Of a stretch of DNA of 37,193 bases, positions 35,201-37,193 are shown piece by piece. The translations under genes were made by a program, and so were the position numbers. The stretch's first letter is position 1; the number at the start of each line of letters is the position of its first letter. The stretch lies in NCBI GenBank assembly GCA_015491485.1, contig WFVT01000310.1:1-37193 (forward strand), in the 5' to 3' direction. The notes beneath the pieces are model-generated. The model was not told where the DNA came from and made no database searches. It worked only from the letters and a program-made list of their open reading frames with translations. Source of the DNA: Candidatus Zhuqueibacterota bacterium. Its GTDB lineage: Bacteria; Zhuqueibacterota; Zhuqueibacteria; Zhuqueibacterales; Geothermadaptataceae.

Positions 35201-37193
35201 TGCCCTGCGTCACCTGCGGCTGCGACGGCGTGATGGATACGATCGAAAAGGCATTCCCCACGACCACGGTCCACTGGTGCGGTGCATCGGCGCCAGTGTC
35301 TTGAGTTTCCTGATTGGAATTGGCGTCTCGGGCAAAGACCACGGCATCGATGGTCACCGGCCCCAGGCTTGCAGCAATTCCCACATTGACCGTAAAAGTC
35401 AGATCCACAAAACCGTTGCCGGGCACGACCGTCGGATTGCCCGGATTCGCCGCCACCACATAATCACCGCTGACATCCACGGGCCCCTGCTGAAACACCA
35501 GCCGCACGCTGTCGATCAGGGCGTCGGCCACGGAACCGACACCCAGCCGGTTGGCAATTCGCACGGACACCGTGAGATTGGTTTGCCCCTGAGAAACGGT
35601 ATCTGCACTGCTGGAGACGCTCTGGATACGGACCTGCGCCGCCCGCTGCACCGTCCAGGAGTCGGGGGATTGGGCGCCGCTGGCGCTGACCGGCGTCCCG
35701 TTAACCTCGCCGGAAACGGTTCCGTCAATGGTGATTGTTTCCAGCGAGGCGGCCGGTGAAACATCCACCAGATAGGTCAGAGTGACCGTGGCATTGCCGG
35801 GCAAGGTTGTCGGATTCGATGCACTGGGCGTTACGGTATATTCGGAAGTCCGGTCGGCAAGCCCGGTAAAGCTGAGAATTCCCTGCAGATTGGTAATGGG
35901 ATTGGAGCCGAGGTTTTGAACCGACATGCTTACCGTGATGCCGGTCTGCCCCTGCGTCACGGTGGTCGGCGCCGTAGTGACCGATAGGATGGACAGGCTA
36001 CCGAGGGTGATCTGGGTCTGCCCGCTTGCCGCCAGGCCGCTGCTGACGTGAATGGTCACCACTCCCCCGGTGGAACCGGCGCGGTAGGTAAAATTCAATC
36101 GGCTTTGCGCATTGGTGGCGATTTGATGCCCGGGGGTGGCGGCGTCGGCGTCGGGGGTGATGATCGTCCCCAGATCCGCCGGAGTGGCGGTGACGGTAAA
36201 CAGCCGTCCGCTGCCGACCGGATTGTTCTCGGCATCCCGAATCACCGAACTGGTAATGACCGAGGTGGCCGTGCCGTTGGCCGGCAGGGTCTCCGGATCG
36301 GGCGTCAGAGTAACGTCGCCCACCGGCGCGCCGGGCAGCACGGTAATTACACCCGTGGTATCTTTAATGGCGGCGTCGAAACTGGCGATGATGGTGCCAT
36401 TCACCGAGCCATCGGCGGCGGCGGAAATGGGCGAAAATGTGAACGACGATCCGGTGCCCGAGGCCGCCGGCGTGAGATTGCCGGTACTCGACCAGGTCAC
36501 GTTCACGTCGCCGAAGTAGTTGTCTCCGGCGTCGTATCCGGCGGCATACAGAGTGACCTCTTCATCGGCGGTCAGGGTATAATCGCCGAACGGCACGCCG
36601 CCGTTGCCGGGGGCAGTGCGGATGACGATTTTGGCCACATTCCCGGTGCTCACGGTGATGGTTCCGGAGCTGGCATCCAGAACATTGCCGCTGGCATCGG
36701 CGCGGATAGTGCCGGTGCCCACGGTTTGTGCCGTAAACGTCGCGGAAACGCCCGTGGCCGGAGAAATACTGCCGATAGGGCCGACCACCGACCAGTTGAC
36801 CACCACATCGGAAATGTAGTTGTTATCTGCATCAAAGCCGCCCGCATGAACCAGCAGGGTCTGCCCCGGGTTCAGGGTGGTCGGGCCGAGCGGGCTGGTT
36901 TCTCCAGACCCGCCGGTGAGCACCTCCACATAATGCAATTGGCCCGGCGAAACGCTGATGGTGCCGGTTTCATCGCTGCCTGCCGTGGGGTGCGTCGCCC
37001 GGATGGTGCCGCTGGCCGGTGCCGTGGTTGGCTCGAAGGTGATCTGTGAGCCCGTACCGGAAATAGCGGGGGAAAGGGTGCCGGTACTGCTCCAATCGAC
37101 GTTCTGATCGCCGACATAGTTGCTGTCGGCGTCAAATCCGGCGGCGTGCAGGGTCAGGGTTTGGTCGGCCGTCAAAGAGCGATCCAGAAGCTC
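29274..37193 (-). CDS. Giant secreted Ig/CARDB-repeat surface protein, 5' end beyond window
   Basis: More than 2,635 residues; the frame stays open through base 37193, so the true start lies outside. From the N-terminal side there are about 100-residue Ig-like repeats (GFDADSNYVGD, GFDADNNYISD and GYDAGDNYFGD at nt 37139, 36838 and 36539), then an invasin/Big_1-like domain (nt about 36340-36010). About fifteen CARDB-like modules of roughly 110-130 residues follow, each with a phrase such as VTAGQTNPWTVTVVVSNTG or LSTGQNFTVRA. The C-terminal 100 residues (NYPNPFRPGD, WYYLPGNSRVEFKILTLLGELV, DIFWDGRNGEGKVVLNGIYIAVLKT) form an FlgD/T9SS type A-like sorting domain. It is probably exported and displayed at the surface as an adhesin or scaffold. 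It has almost no Cys. A PorV-like gene follows. Confidence 0.9.
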   Translation of the reverse strand, partial: ELLDRSLTADQTLTLHAAGFDADSNYVGDQNVDWSSTGTLSPAISGTGSQITFEPTTAPASGTIRATHPTAGSDETGTISVSPGQLHYVEVLTGGSGETSPLGPTTLNPGQTLLVHAGGFDADNNYISDVVVNWSVVGPIGSISPATGVSATFTAQTVGTGTIRADASGNVLDASSGTITVSTGNVAKIVIRTAPGNGGVPFGDYTLTADEEVTLYAAGYDAGDNYFGDVNVTWSSTGNLTPAASGTGSSFTFSPISAAADGSVNGTIIASFDAAIKDTTGVITVLPGAPVGDVTLTPDPETLPANGTATSVITSSVIRDAENNPVGSGRLFTVTATPADLGTIITPDADAATPGHQIATNAQSRLNFTYRAGSTGGVVTIHVSSGLAASGQTQITLGSLSILSVTTAPTTVTQGQTGITVSMSVQNLGSNPITNLQGILSFTGLADRTSEYTVTPSASNPTTLPGNATVTLTYLVDVSPAASLETITIDGTVSGEVNGTPVSASGAQSPDSWTVQRAAQVRIQSVSSSADTVSQGQTNLTVSVRIANRLGVGSVADALIDSVRLVFQQGPVDVSGDYVVAANPGNPTVVPGNGFVDLTFTVNVGIAASLGPVTIDAVVFARDANSNQETQDTGADAPHQWTVVVGNAFSIVSITPSQPQVTQGMLKEWQIVMQLRNSGASAVELDLSSSRTYLQLRLGSTDVTSQYTIIQPTALDEGGIILAANSTGHLTFRVTKTGQSTGIVTISGVVQGVDLATGQDVSDNTNDSGTGEVTVQAPGVLNIDLLQPSQTTVTAGRTRDWTVTATVRNPGGSAIRLANTPVTFSVGDGVGYQYILPTVFIDGDSIIDANETKQIVVTVDQTGTSTGPQQVFMTLNGIEINSGRAVQSNQGATQVQVQSPAQLQIVDILASRTTVTAGQTNPWTVTVVVSNTGESQVQLQTDTTTTVRFRIGTQQQTDYQAELQPPRWLASGTTILPGNGVDSLKFVVSKTGANTGFLRLVVQVSVIEINSDTTLTLNLTSNPLVEVQSPPLISYISGSMVPDVVNNNGFYAFKVRVNNAGQATVELEPSITTFTFTDGTNTFTAPLDANKVTVIAPGDTTLTFQQRQIPANMQHGNYTPAIELRGTENGNGFARNFLVDSNELQVSAPANIQVLSLKPSQPTVTSQMEKDWFITMVVANNGGTDIQLDSVDVVLFNGGVVTQEYTITRPTVFMGSGTRTLAAGRVDSLRFNVLKTGVKLGATTIQGRLWVHDVSTLEPIFIQTDSGGGSFVVQQPALLQIVSIKASQPRVTRGQTRPWTVDMTVANLGESAVQLDFQPGKTGLLFSLMQNNDYALTLPTTFTNGDSVIFGNSTATLRYTVTRTGNIIGDNVITGFVSGLELNSGRLLTDDSADGGVDTVRVETPARLRLRQVDIVNVPNPPFVNTSQPFSILAVVENFGQEKADSIRVQLSTTGSSIISQPEYTLIDGLEGGQADSVLFTVTAGNRENPAEVFRVAIRSAIARNTGLTAPVEPAIDDTATVAVQLPAVLEITDVLPSVPVIAAEQNIPWDIRVVVRNSGIAAVTLTPPQNEDVQISIDGVVQRDYVIEAPAALAIHPDWTLPGGAVDTLKFRVISTGRLGGRATIFAQVRGVDQNSLQELSDSNTGSITVETTAAVRIFKTEPLVLNRIPGTEIGLVNISRTFNIRVLVENTGFEDVENVLVHLRTTGRSVIAADTVNIARIAARATAQAVFQVQADALPTPADLNETFTARILRAIASQSKEPAAIFLAADSTARIRIQLPARLTMVAQLDDEDQILSTNQIFEVRATVQNLGQAEIDNRGRLQLVMPPDFQLQSPATFEQIFRIGEPVVWRVKAPATEVPQALFVIKFSQLPLDRNSGKLAETEIDSVRLAVKVVQFDLSITRVFISEPPGAQDDTLSTGQNFTVRARIAFSEDLAGRPRSIRLVPPPGYTLLSPATISDFRIEEAWQLIAPSQPHGPRWFRFEAEGITGTGERVYSSDSLRVVLVSRALLELQAFISEPEGARDNSLTVGQSFTIRANLNNLGTAGTLDTARVRLELGQTGITVNDTLEKPVEVNGFVEWLARAPDSPAEGNITVRLIQRPLDENSGQDADVVSEISRFFVRTDTTGSLRVSAPVITGPEGALDNILSTGQPFTVQADLEWRHLRQVSAVLELPPGFFTEEARRNFPDSDTRATPSWIVRAPEDAVASQFITVRVQAIDANNDSLTFDQVSDPLRVEVVERASLRLSGAITSPITATDGIVSVNQPFVVTANVLNEGQAPLVGESDVRIVLPAGYSTEDSLVKQTVNGTASWRIKAKSSPSTGIEQIGLILEKLPRDGNSGLDADVVVGEVEISIQTEPRLLRVSQNPARPSGPTGTGERNVPMMSLILENQGRELSSAMLLRRLVLSVLDLQGEAIPPNRVIDAIRVVRHAQPEVVLGELNQIPAGNPVSVELVPGDTLFPGTPDTLDVLVDLAGQSDVAGMQLRFTSSEDIDVIDLDSGERVQVVDESGASGQEFAVASRASAITEADFQNFYNYPNPFRPGDPPDRGTRFWYYLPGNSRVEFKILTLLGELVYQKTYEANSPQGQKGSRIPGYNDIFWDGRNGEGKVVLNGIYIAVLKTDFGVVTTKVAVAK

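Noticed and set aside
36048-37049. Long open frame of 333 codons on the plus strand opposite the giant gene
   Set aside because: Its Gly/Arg-rich low-complexity translation mirrors the codon bias of the repeat protein on the other strand; no domain or plausible start is seen.
1-37193. tRNA, rRNA, CRISPR arrays, integrases and insertion sequences were looked for
   Set aside because: None was recognised; the only transposase-like sequence is the HTH part inside the phosphatase regulator.

Overview
The window comes from a Gram-negative-type bacterium of moderate GC content. Several genes encode outer-membrane barrels and lipoproteins. The giant surface protein at the right edge ends in an FlgD/T9SS-like C-terminal domain, and a PorV-like barrel is encoded next to it. 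That combination is typical of the Fibrobacterota-Chlorobiota-Bacteroidota superphylum and of neighbours such as Calditrichota or KSB1. The placement is an inference; no rRNA, tRNA, CRISPR array, integrase or insertion sequence was seen.

Left part (1-10.5 kb). The window opens with the tail of a possible upstream gene and a polytopic GT87/DUF2029-like glycosyltransferase on the plus strand. A minus-strand cluster follows, in transcription order: a UAP1-type UDP-sugar pyrophosphorylase, DNA polymerase X, a LiaF-like membrane protein, endonuclease III (its start overlaps the liaF-like stop) and a small membrane protein. After a gene-poor stretch (6.4-7.25 kb) come a helical lipoprotein, a GYF_2-MinD/FlhG fusion ATPase with a C-terminal cysteine cluster, a cytosolic-looking N-acetylmuramoyl-L-alanine amidase and a threonine dehydratase-like PLP enzyme. 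The leader of the MinD-like gene contains two nested or tandem inverted repeats.

Middle part (11.5-23.3 kb). Here are a SPOR lipoprotein and dUTPase (plus strand), a 49-codon zinc-ribbon gene of the DUF5679 type and a small outer-membrane barrel. A tight minus-strand cluster acpS-nnr-vanZ-K+ channel follows, with overlapping or nearly touching genes. Next are an ECF sigma factor with no adjacent anti-sigma gene, a helical protein, a DUF2892 membrane protein with a clear terminator, an outer-membrane barrel fused to a coiled coil and a CpoB/YbgF-like TPR domain, and an M1 aminopeptidase lipoprotein.

Right part (23.4-37.2 kb). Three large minus-strand genes are read in the order giant Ig/CARDB-repeat protein (>2,600 residues, running off the window), PorV-like barrel with TPR tail, and a 1,177-residue regulator. 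The regulator joins an RsbW-like HATPase, a membrane-bound sensor, HAMP, a SpoIIE-type PP2C phosphatase, two transposase-like helix-turn-helix segments, a long acidic linker and TPRs. It is the most unusual protein in the window. Its position beside a secreted giant and a PorV-like barrel suggests envelope sensing linked to surface-protein export, but that link is inference.
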